Part shown: positions 7,658-14,363 of the stretch, in pieces
Numbering within the stretch: position 1 is the first letter of the stretch
How the letters are laid out: the number at the start of each line of letters is the position of its first letter
Origin: DASRHY01 sp046765875
GTDB taxonomy: Bacteria > Actinomycetota > Actinomycetes > Propionibacteriales > Kribbellaceae
NCBI GenBank assembly: GCA_046765875.1
Contig: JBKPSJ010000221.1
Location: forward strand, 1-21,675
Length of the DNA stretch: 21,675 bases
Direction of reading: 5' to 3'
Notes under the pieces: model-generated
Databases searched by the model: none
The model's input: the letters and a program-made list of their open reading frames with translations, nothing else
Told to the model about the DNA's origin: nothing
Translations under genes and position numbers: made by a program

Positions 7658-8002
7658 ATGTCCAAGGGCATCCAGACGATCATCTATCCGGTGTCGGATC
7701 TCGCCGCGGCGAAGGCGCTGTACGGCGTACTGGCCGACTCCGAGACCGTCGGCGACTCGCCGTACTACGTCGGATGGAAGGTCGCCGGCCAAGACATCGG
7801 CCTCGACCCGAACGGCCACAAGAGTGGCATGACCGGCCCTACCGCATACTGGCACGTCGACGACATCAAGCAGAGCCTGCAGGCACTGCTCGACGGTGGC
7901 GCGACTGCGAACCAGGACGTTCGCGACGTCGGCGGCGGCCGGCTGATCGCCTCCGTCAAGGACGCCGACGGCAACGTCATCGGCCTGCTGCAGGACACCT
8001 GA
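7658..8002 (+). CDS. VOC-superfamily (glyoxalase/bleomycin-resistance-like) protein
   Basis: This 114-residue single-domain protein has the beta-alpha-beta-beta-beta layout of the vicinal-oxygen-chelate fold: IQTIIYPVSDLAAAKALYGVL at the start, TAYWHVDDI near 62-70 with a possible metal His66, and GGRLIASVKDADGNVIGLLQ at the end. It probably works as a dimer; the reaction is not predictable. The ATG at 7658 has GAAGGAG before it. An in-frame ATG at 7622, itself preceded by AGAGGTG, would add 12 residues and is the main alternative. A terminator hairpin follows within 12 bases of the stop. Confidence 0.86.
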   Translation: MSKGIQTIIYPVSDLAAAKALYGVLADSETVGDSPYYVGWKVAGQDIGLDPNGHKSGMTGPTAYWHVDDIKQSLQALLDGGATANQDVRDVGGGRLIASVKDADGNVIGLLQDT

Positions 8003-8013
8003 TCCGAACAATG

Positions 8014-8045
8014 CGATCGGCCGGGCCCAGTGGCCCGGCCGATCG
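8014..8045 (+). terminator. Perfect hairpin terminator after the VOC gene
   Basis: A 14-base perfect stem (CGATCGGCCGGGCC and its complement) closes a CAGT loop, followed by TTTG. It lies between the VOC stop at 8002 and the end of the convergent small membrane-protein gene, so it may serve both strands. Confidence 0.78.
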
Positions 8046-8099
8046 TTTGCTCGATGGGGTTAGCCCAGGCGAGCGATCGTCCCCGTCCTGTCGTCCGGC

Positions 8100-8255
8100 C
8101 TAGTACCAGTGTTTCCGGCCACCGACCGCGCGGCCGGTCGCCCCTAGGATCCACAGGACGACCCCGACCACGAGCAGGATGATGCCGAGCACCCACAGAA
8201 TCGATACGCCCAGCAAGAACCCGAGCACGAGCAGGATCACGCCGAGGATAATCAT
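8100..8255 (-). CDS. Small two-helix membrane protein, DUF6131-like
   Basis: The 51-residue protein consists of two hydrophobic helices (about 2-18 and 20-38) joined by a one-turn loop, then a short basic tail GRAVGGRKHWY. The pattern MIILGVILLVLGFLLGVSIL and the ending AVGGR(R/K)HW/Y match the small actinobacterial DUF6131 proteins as I remember them; no function is known. The frame is open upstream for 38 more codons, but GGAGGTG stands 6-7 bases before this ATG and the hydrophobic domain starts at once, so the short start is preferred. The next 199 bases upstream (8256-8454) hold no gene I can support and probably its promoter. Confidence 0.82.
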   Translation of the reverse strand: MIILGVILLVLGFLLGVSILWVLGIILLVVGVVLWILGATGRAVGGRKHWY

Positions 8256-8454
8256 CCGAACACCTCCGGTCGTCGGCCCGGCCTTTGCGGCATGGGCCTT
8301 GCAGCATGAATGGTGCCCATAACCGCCGATCTCACTCGTTGGCTTATCCGATCGTGACAGGGCGGTCACCGTCTACAACCGCGGCGGCCCGGTCCCGATC
8401 ACCTCCGCGGCATCGCCGCCTGGCGGCACCCACCGACCCCACCATAGATGCGCG

Positions 8455-9753
8455 TTAGGAGCCGAAGCGGGCGTGGATTGTGTAGGGGTAGGACTTCTGC
8501 TGCCAGACGACTGCTACTCGGCCGCCGGGGCTGGAGGCTGCCCGGGCTACTGAGCCGATCGGGGTCAGTAGGGAGCTGGTTGTGCCATAGCCGCCGGCCT
8601 TGGTGACTCGACGGGCGTAGACGTTGGTGGCGTCGTACGGCGGGCCGGGTGACTGCCACACCACGTTTCCATCGCCGTCGTCGTCGACCGCGACCGCCGG
8701 CCGGTCTCCGACTCCGAGCCGGGCGATCGCGCCGGGTGTCCCAGTCCGGTACATGCGCCGGGCGAATACGTCGGTCTGGGTCTGGCTGGTCCGCCGGCTC
8801 CACGTCACGACGTAGTCGCCCTCGAGGTCCATCGCGACCGCGCTGTAGAAGGTCAGGTTGTCCGTCGACGGCGCGACACCGATCACCTTGCCGATCACTC
8901 CGGTACGGCTCCACTGCCGGGCCCACAGGTAGGTCGAACCCGTGGTGTTGTCCACCCGGCGGAACAGCACGACGGCATCGCCGTCCCGGTCGACGTCGAC
9001 CGACACGCGGCCGTAACCGATGCCCGAGGACGTCGAGGTGAACACAGTGCGCGGTCCGGTGTAGCCGGGCTTCATCCGCCGGGCCACCACCCGCGCATTC
9101 CCCTCGGTCCAGGCCACCACAGCCATGCCGGTACGGTCGACGGCCACCGCGGGCCAGTCGCCGTCACCCGAGCCCAGCGTCATCGGTGACCCGAGCGCAC
9201 CGCTGGGGTACATGAAGCGGGCCACCGTATTCCAGGAGCCGCTTTGGATCTCCGTCCAGACCACAATGCCGGTGCCGCCCGGGTCGACCGCGACCACCGG
9301 CTGGCCGGCGGAGTTGCCGGTCACCGACAACTGCGACAGGGCGCCGACCGTACCGGTCTTCGACACGCGTCGCGCCATGACCTTACTGTCCTGCTCCCAA
9401 GCCACCACCGAGTCACCATCGTCATCGCTCGCGACCACCGGCCACACGGCCTCCCCACCGAGGGGTGACAGCGTCTTGATCGGCCCGGGGGTACCGGACG
9501 GTGTCTTCTGCCGGACCTGGACCTGGTGGTAGCAGGCGGATGCCGCACCGTCGCAGGCCGCCCAGGCGATGATCGCGTCACCCTGCCGGTCGACCGACAC
9601 CCACGGCCAGTCGATCGCCGTCCAGTTGCTCGCCGAAAGGTTGTCAGTGACGCTCCATCCGGCCTGCGCAGGCGGCGCCACCGCGGACGTCAGCGCCAGA
9701 CCGGCTGCCAGCACGACCGCGACCGGCCGCCACCACCTCGAACCGCGCGTCAC
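8455..9753 (-). CDS. Secreted protein of eight ~50-residue beta repeats (putative propeller)
   Basis: The 432-residue product has a Sec signal peptide ending near AQA (residue 31). The rest is eight repeats of about 50 residues, with cores near residues 51, 106, 153, 202, 250, 304, 352 and 404. Each core reads roughly P-x-V-A-V-D-x-x-G-x-A-V-V-A-W-T, followed by a strand with ARR and a turn with G-T-x-G. This is the pattern of a beta-propeller-like secreted protein with one blade per repeat. No catalytic residues stand out; the acidic D-x-x-G-D loops could bind metal. The start is a GTG with GAGAGGAAA upstream. I do not recognise a named family, and role is unknown. Confidence 0.85.
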   Translation of the reverse strand: MTRGSRWWRPVAVVLAAGLALTSAVAPPAQAGWSVTDNLSASNWTAIDWPWVSVDRQGDAIIAWAACDGAASACYHQVQVRQKTPSGTPGPIKTLSPLGGEAVWPVVASDDDGDSVVAWEQDSKVMARRVSKTGTVGALSQLSVTGNSAGQPVVAVDPGGTGIVVWTEIQSGSWNTVARFMYPSGALGSPMTLGSGDGDWPAVAVDRTGMAVVAWTEGNARVVARRMKPGYTGPRTVFTSTSSGIGYGRVSVDVDRDGDAVVLFRRVDNTTGSTYLWARQWSRTGVIGKVIGVAPSTDNLTFYSAVAMDLEGDYVVTWSRRTSQTQTDVFARRMYRTGTPGAIARLGVGDRPAVAVDDDGDGNVVWQSPGPPYDATNVYARRVTKAGGYGTTSSLLTPIGSVARAASSPGGRVAVVWQQKSYPYTIHARFGS

Positions 9754-9902
9754 TACATTTCCTCTCGGTCGACGAAGGCGTAGCTACTTCACGAGCCCGA
9801 GGAATCCTGCCATGCCCGTACGACAATGCGCCAGGCGGTTACGCGCGATCAGAGGTCGTCCGTCGCGCGCGCCCGCCTGGCCGTAGGTGGTTAGGAAGCC
9901 GC

Positions 9903-11150
9903 TCAGTTCAGCGACAGCAGGCCCGGGACCTTGACGACGATGAACTCGTTGTCATCGGCAAGCGACGGATTGCGTCCGGTGTTCGGGAAGTTGTTGTCAC
10001 ACCCGAGGAGGAGACGCTCGCCATCGATGACGTGGATCGCCTCGATCGACTCGCAGGCGACGCCGAAGGGATCGCCGAGACGTACGTCGCCGGCATGGAT
10101 CGGTGGCAGCGAGATCAGGTTGGGATCGTGAATCGCGGTCAGGTCGACGGCCTTGTGTTTCACGAGGAATCCATCGGGTCCGACATCACGACGGTCGATG
10201 AGGTAGACGTTGCGGAACAGCGCCGCGACGCCTCGCCCGCCGTCACGCTCGATGACAACCATCCGGTACTGGTCGAGCGCCCACATGTCCGCGACCATGT
10301 AGCCCGGCTGCTCGGTGTGGTACTGCCAAACCTGGCCGGTGAACCCGCCGGCGGCGATGTCGAACTCGAGCATGAAGCGCCGCCTGGTGTCCGTGTCCCG
10401 TACGGTCGCACCCTCGAGGATCGGGTACAGGTGCTTCCCGTCCGGCGTCGACGACATGGCCTCGAAGCCACGACTGTTCGGCTGAGTCGCGGTGGCCGGC
10501 GGCACCAGGAACGGATTGTTCGGCGACATGAGGTTTTCCGACGGTGGCAGCTGGACCAGGTGGCCCGGCACCGGGAACGGCGGCTCGAGCAGCACGCCGG
10601 TCGCGTCGAAGTGCAGGACCCAAGGTCCGAACTCTTCGCCGACCCACAGATCGCCGTTCTTCGCCCGCTGCATCGACTCCGGATCGATGTCGGCGCCCGT
10701 CAGCAGCCGCGCGGTCGTGGCCGCATTGACGATGGGGAAACCGATGACCCCGTTCGGGTCTCGGAACTGGATGAAGTCCTTCACCGTGACCGCACCGGTA
10801 CCGCCGTTGGCCGTCTTGAAGTCGGGTTCGATGTAATACGCGCGGATGAGGAAATCGCGCGAGTTCGCCTTTGCGCCGAAGCCGTTGTCCGGCATCGCGA
10901 GGAATTCACCCGGCCTGCGGCCACTCAGTACCGCCGAGAAGCCCTCGACCGGCTGTGACGGCGTAGGGAACGAGATCCCGTTGATCGTCTGGCCCGCGAA
11001 GAACGACCCGGACGGAGGTCCGGGCGCGTACGTCTCCACCGGCAGAACGGCGCGACCCTCGAGCGTCGGCTCGGGCGGGGAGGCCGCCGCCGGGTAGGTG
11101 GCAAGACACAACGGGACGACGGAGAACGCCAATACACGCAAGAGTTTCAT
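9903..11150 (-). CDS. Secreted phytase/esterase-like protein (PF13449 type)
   Basis: The 415-residue product begins with a signal peptide (MKLLRVLAFSVVPLCLATYP, cleaved near AAAS). The mature part fits the 'esterase-like activity of phytase' family: GFSAVLSGRRPGEFLAMPDNGFG early, then GADIDPESMQRAKNGDLWVGEEFGPWVLHFD, RGFEAMSSTPDGKHLYPILEG, and a late SIEAIHVIDGERLLLGCDNNFPN. The repeated E-(A/S)-(M/I) and GDLWVGEEF strands indicate a six-bladed propeller with acidic metal or phosphate-binding loops. AAGGGGTGG precedes the chosen ATG. It lies downstream of the LuxR gene on the same strand; the 174-base gap holds a palindrome. True substrate (phosphoester or other) is uncertain. Confidence 0.88.
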   Translation of the reverse strand: MKLLRVLAFSVVPLCLATYPAAASPPEPTLEGRAVLPVETYAPGPPSGSFFAGQTINGISFPTPSQPVEGFSAVLSGRRPGEFLAMPDNGFGAKANSRDFLIRAYYIEPDFKTANGGTGAVTVKDFIQFRDPNGVIGFPIVNAATTARLLTGADIDPESMQRAKNGDLWVGEEFGPWVLHFDATGVLLEPPFPVPGHLVQLPPSENLMSPNNPFLVPPATATQPNSRGFEAMSSTPDGKHLYPILEGATVRDTDTRRRFMLEFDIAAGGFTGQVWQYHTEQPGYMVADMWALDQYRMVVIERDGGRGVAALFRNVYLIDRRDVGPDGFLVKHKAVDLTAIHDPNLISLPPIHAGDVRLGDPFGVACESIEAIHVIDGERLLLGCDNNFPNTGRNPSLADDNEFIVVKVPGLLSLN

Positions 11151-11184
11151 GGTCCACCCCTTGATCTCGTCCCCACCCGCCGTC

Positions 11185-11201
11185 AGGAGTGACGTACTCC
11201 T
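11185..11201. promoter_or_regulatory. Palindrome upstream of the phytase-like gene, possible operator
   Basis: AGGAGT-GACGT-ACTCCT is a perfect 6-base inverted repeat with a 5-base spacer, 35 bases ahead of the phytase-like start and between it and a LuxR regulator gene. LuxR-type dimers bind such dyads. Only position and symmetry support it, and an arm of six bases can arise by chance. Confidence 0.3.
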
Positions 11202-11324
11202 CAAGCCGCGACTTGTGGTGCGGGGAACTTCAATGTTGCCGTGCGGTACGTATTGATGGCGAGGCCGCCATCGTGAAAAGCGTCGCAGTTGTCCAGACCA
11301 GCGGCAATACGCCCAACGACGTAG

Positions 11325-12149
11325 TCAAATGCCAACGCCAGAGGCGTGCACCGGTGAATATTCCACCCCTTGCTCGCGCGGAGGCACCACATCGGGAAGA
11401 AGCCCCAACTGCCTGGCCCGGGTCACTGCCATCAAGCGGTCATGCGTACCGAGCTTTGAGTACGCGTTCTCCAGATGCTTTCGCACCGTGCGCGGGCTGA
11501 TGCGCCTGAGGCGTCCGATCGCGTCGGCCTTGAGACCCAAGGCGACCAGCCCGAGGACGTCGAGCTCGCGACTCGTCAAATCCGGTGTTGCGCGAGCTGA
11601 CGCGGATTCCGATCCGGCAAAGGCCTGACAGCGCGGCCGGTACAGCCGGTCCAGAGCTACGAGGACCGGCTGGATCCGGTAGGCCAACTCCACCTCATCA
11701 TCGGTGAAGTCGTGCCCGCTGCGATTGAGCGTCCATGTGCTCCCGGCCGGTCCAGGCTCGAGGCTCATGACCACGCTCAGCTCAAACCGCCCCATGTATG
11801 GGCTGAGCAAAGCCTGCGCCCGACTGCGGCCCCATTCCGACTTCGTGCTGACATCGGAGATGCGTCGTGGCACCAGGTCTCGTGGATCCCGGATGTAGCT
11901 CCGGACGACAGGATGGTCCGCCGCGGCCTCCAGGCTCACTCGGCCGAGAACGTCATTCTGTCGTATGCCCTGACCATGGAGTGCCAGGCAGCTCTGCGTA
12001 CGAAAGTCGGCTTCGAACCAGAAGACGTCGTCACAGGGAACGAGCTCCGACAGCAGCTCACGTGCGGACGCGAGGTAAGTCTGCCGATCGCGCAATTCGG
12101 ACAGCTGGAAGCTCATTTCGAGCAGTGCAGACCGCTTCATCGTCGTCAT
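11325..12149 (-). CDS. LuxR-family transcriptional regulator
   Basis: The 274-residue protein ends in a LuxR/FixJ helix-turn-helix at about 190-252: LTSRELDVLGLVALGLKADA, then RISPRTVRKHLENAYSKLG and a final basic helix HDRLMAVTRARQLGLL. The N-terminal 170 residues look like a GAF-type sensor (SARELLSELVPCDDVFWFEAD at the start, a central VVMSLEPGP strand, DDEVELAYRIQPVLVALDRLY at the end). There is no receiver domain, so it likely binds a small ligand. The frame is open 16 codons upstream, but the chosen ATG is preceded by GGGGGA and matches where folded sequence begins. Secreted-protein genes follow on the same strand. Confidence 0.9.
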   Translation of the reverse strand: MTTMKRSALLEMSFQLSELRDRQTYLASARELLSELVPCDDVFWFEADFRTQSCLALHGQGIRQNDVLGRVSLEAAADHPVVRSYIRDPRDLVPRRISDVSTKSEWGRSRAQALLSPYMGRFELSVVMSLEPGPAGSTWTLNRSGHDFTDDEVELAYRIQPVLVALDRLYRPRCQAFAGSESASARATPDLTSRELDVLGLVALGLKADAIGRLRRISPRTVRKHLENAYSKLGTHDRLMAVTRARQLGLLPDVVPPREQGVEYSPVHASGVGI

Positions 12150-12312
12150 TGCAGTCCCCCGACCGGTGGACCCCGCATATGGGCGCTTTCCACCCACCCT
12201 CGCGCACGCGGCAATGGCGGTCGATCAGGCTGACACCTCGCCAGTAGTTCGGTCAGCACGAGTCGACGGGTTGGGTCAACCAGTCCGACGGCAGCCGACA
12301 GTCGACGCTGGA

Positions 12313-12672
12313 TCAGGCGGCCCGGCGGATCGCCTCCTCGGCGCCCTCGATCATGACGCCGGCCACGACGCCGACCGCCTCGGTCCACGCGACCTCGTAC
12401 TCGCGGGTCCAGGCCGGACCGGCGACCTCGGCCATAGCGCCGATCAGGGCCTCGCCCACGACCGGGTAGTGCTCGGGCAGGGCTCCGTAGTCCACATGCC
12501 GGGCCCCGAGTGCGTACAGCTTGGGGACGAGTTCGTCCAGGTCGCGCAGCGACTTGCGCACCAGCACGAGCGCGGCGAGCAGCATGGCCTTCTGCCGGCG
12601 CAGGTCGGTGGCGGCGAACAGCGGCTCGACCTCGGGAACCGCGGCGAACAGCCGGGCGTAGAAGGTGTCCAT
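12313..12672 (-). CDS. Single-domain bacterial globin, N-terminally truncated (lacks helix A)
   Basis: The 119 residues match helices B to H of flavohemoglobin-type globins: DTFYARLFAAVPEVEPLF (helix B and the CD phenylalanine, F19), LRRQKAMLLAALVLV (helix E, distal Gln27 likely), LGARHVDYG with the proximal His59, then EHYPVVGEALIGAM and EYEVAWTEAVGVVAGVMI. Family members have about 25 more residues ahead of this point (helix A). Upstream in this frame the reading passes into sequence that is coding on the other strand, with no globin similarity. There is no ribosome site before the ATG. It may be a broken gene, or expressed as a shortened globin. The opposite kinase start shares the same CATG. 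Confidence 0.75.
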   Translation of the reverse strand: MDTFYARLFAAVPEVEPLFAATDLRRQKAMLLAALVLVRKSLRDLDELVPKLYALGARHVDYGALPEHYPVVGEALIGAMAEVAGPAWTREYEVAWTEAVGVVAGVMIEGAEEAIRRAA

Positions 12673-13816
12673 GAGCCCGCTACTCAGCCCGCGGGGCGTT
12701 GTCGGCGTGATGGAGTTCTTCGCCCGCGAGCTGCGCGAACCCGACGAGCGGCTGCTCGAGACCATGCGCGGGCTCGGCAGCCAGATCGGTCAGTTCGTCG
12801 CCCGCCGGCACGCCGAGGCGGCGGTACGGGCGAGTGAGTCGCGGCTACGCGCCATGCTCGAGGCGGCACTCGACGCGGTCGTTACGATGGACCACACGGG
12901 CAGGGTCGTCGGCTGGAACCATGCCGCCGAGGCGACATTCGGTTATGGCACGGACGAGGCGGTCGGGCGCGACATGGCCGACCTGATCGTTCCACAGGCC
13001 TACCGCGACGCCCATCGGAAGGGTCTCGCGCGCTTCCTCGAGACCGAGCATGCCGTCCTCCTCGACAGCCGCATCGAGCTGACTGGAAGGCGCAAGAACG
13101 GTACGGAGTTTCCGGTCGAGCTCACGGTCACGCGGATCGCTCTCACCGGCCCGCCGATGTTCACCCGCTACCTGCGCGACATCACCGACCGAAAACGGGC
13201 CGAGGCTGACCTGCGCGCCTCCCGTGCACGCCTGGTCGAGGTGAGCGATGTGGAGCGTCAGCGGATCCAGCGCAATCTGCACGACGGCGCACAGCAGCGG
13301 TTGACCGCCGTCCTGCTCAACCTCGTGAGGCTTCGGGCGTCGCCGGGTGATCACGGAGATCTGCTCGACCGCGCTATCGCCGAGCTCGCCGACGGGCTGC
13401 AGGAGATCCGCGAGCTCGCCAGCGGCCTGCACCCTGCCGTGCTGGTCGAGCGCGGCCCGGACGCGGCGCTGGGCGCGATCTCGCTGCGGGCTGCCGTGCC
13501 GATCGAGCTGCACACCGATATCAGCCTGCCGCTTCCGAGCCAGGTGCAGGCGGCCGCCTATTACGTCGTGGCCGAAGGGGTTGCCAACGTCAACAAGCAC
13601 GCCGGGGCGAGCCGAGTCGTCGTACGCACCACAACTGAGGAAGGGACCCTCGTCGTCGAGGTCGTGGACGACGGCGCGGGTGGTGCCGACGAGCAGGGCA
13701 GTGGTCTGCGCGGGCTGGCCGATCGGGTCGAGGCGCTGGGCGGGACCCTGACGCTGGACAGCCCCGCCGGCGGCGGCACCCGCCTGCTCGCCCGTATCCC
13801 CGTTGACCCGCTGTAG
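12671..13816 (+). CDS. PAS sensor histidine kinase (NarL-type partner class), GAF domain truncated at the 5' end
   Basis: The 381-residue product begins inside a GAF domain: only its last strand and helix remain (VVGVMEFFARELREPDERLL to RRHAEA, about 10-50). A complete PAS domain follows (about 55-178, DAVVTMDHTGRVVGWNHAAE to FTRYLRDITDRKRAE). Next is a HisKA_3 dimerisation domain with phospho-acceptor His204 in RNLHDGAQQRL and a HATPase domain (N-box EGVANVNKHA, G1 VVDDGAG, G2 GSGLRGLADR). So the catalytic core is intact, while the usual upstream sensor part is missing. AGAAGGTG precedes the ATG; an in-frame GTG at 12665 is an alternative. No response-regulator gene is adjacent on this strand. 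It may be a degraded kinase. Confidence 0.8.
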   Translation: MSPLLSPRGVVGVMEFFARELREPDERLLETMRGLGSQIGQFVARRHAEAAVRASESRLRAMLEAALDAVVTMDHTGRVVGWNHAAEATFGYGTDEAVGRDMADLIVPQAYRDAHRKGLARFLETEHAVLLDSRIELTGRRKNGTEFPVELTVTRIALTGPPMFTRYLRDITDRKRAEADLRASRARLVEVSDVERQRIQRNLHDGAQQRLTAVLLNLVRLRASPGDHGDLLDRAIAELADGLQEIRELASGLHPAVLVERGPDAALGAISLRAAVPIELHTDISLPLPSQVQAAAYYVVAEGVANVNKHAGASRVVVRTTTEEGTLVVEVVDDGAGGADEQGSGLRGLADRVEALGGTLTLDSPAGGGTRLLARIPVDPL

Positions 13817-13941
13817 TGAAGTTCAGGTGAACGCGGACGCGGCCCGTTGGTACGGCCTGGGTCCGGTGCGAACACGGCGGTGGTGCCCGGTTCGCGCGAG
13901 CCGCCCGGCCTTGTGCACCCTCGGGGCGGACTGGAGGACGC

Positions 13942-14322
13942 ATGCGTTTCATGGCGAATTCGCGTATCGCGCAGGGGGTCACGCGGGAGCAGCTCACCCG
14001 GTTCTTCAAGGAGAACAGCGCTTCGTCGGAGGCCTGGGAGCTGATACGGCACCGAATCGTGACCGAGTATGCGTTCAAGGAAGGCGCCGTGCCCGGCGTA
14101 GTGCTGTTCCTGGAAGTCGATTCGCTTGAAGAGGCGTCAGACGTCGTGAAGGGTCTGCCGGCGGTTCAGCAGGGCATGATCACGTTCGAGCTCGATCCGC
14201 TCGGAAAGACCATGCGATTTCGAGCATTCGCGGAGGGTGTGGGATTCGAACCCACGATGCCGATCACTCGACATAGCGGTTTTCAAGACCGCCGCACTAG
14301 GCCACTATGCGAACCCTCCTGA
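13942..14322 (+). CDS. Small unknown protein whose 3' end runs antisense through a tRNA gene
   Basis: A GGAGG site sits 4 bases before the ATG, and about 95 codons read as a compact alpha/beta protein (ITFELDPL-type final strand, GVVLFLEVDSLEEASDVVKGLP before it). The strand-helix-strand pattern is like a dimeric alpha-beta barrel, but I recognise no specific family. No stop occurs before the tRNA-Ser gene on the opposite strand. From residue 97 the reading is pure antisense tRNA (GVGFEPTMPITRHSGF and onward), and the TGA at 14320-14322 begins on the base next to the tRNA's first base. The real protein is about 96 residues plus this meaningless 29-residue tail, if translated as read. Confidence 0.6.
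   Translation: MRFMANSRIAQGVTREQLTRFFKENSASSEAWELIRHRIVTEYAFKEGAVPGVVLFLEVDSLEEASDVVKGLPAVQQGMITFELDPLGKTMRFRAFAEGVGFEPTMPITRHSGFQDRRTRPLCEPS
14231..14319 (-). tRNA. tRNA-Ser (anticodon UGA)
   Basis: The minus strand folds as a class II tRNA of 89 bases. The acceptor stem pairs GGAGGGT with ACCCTCC, with G as discriminator. The anticodon stem pairs GCGGT with ACCGC around the loop CTTGAAA, giving anticodon TGA at 14285-14283. A long variable arm (ATGTCG paired with CGGCAT) marks it as serine type, and the T arm is GTGGG-TTCGAAT-CCCAC. CCA is not encoded. It reads UCA codons and wobbles to others in the UCN box. Confidence 0.97.
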
Positions 14323-14363
14323 TGCGTAGACAAGACAAGGGTCCCGCCTAGGCAGGAGCGATC

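Noticed and set aside
13821..13832. Palindrome GTTCA-GG-TGAAC just after the kinase stop
   Set aside because: Arms of five bases are expected by chance in 21 kb, and it is more than 100 bases from the next start; no second copy was seen.
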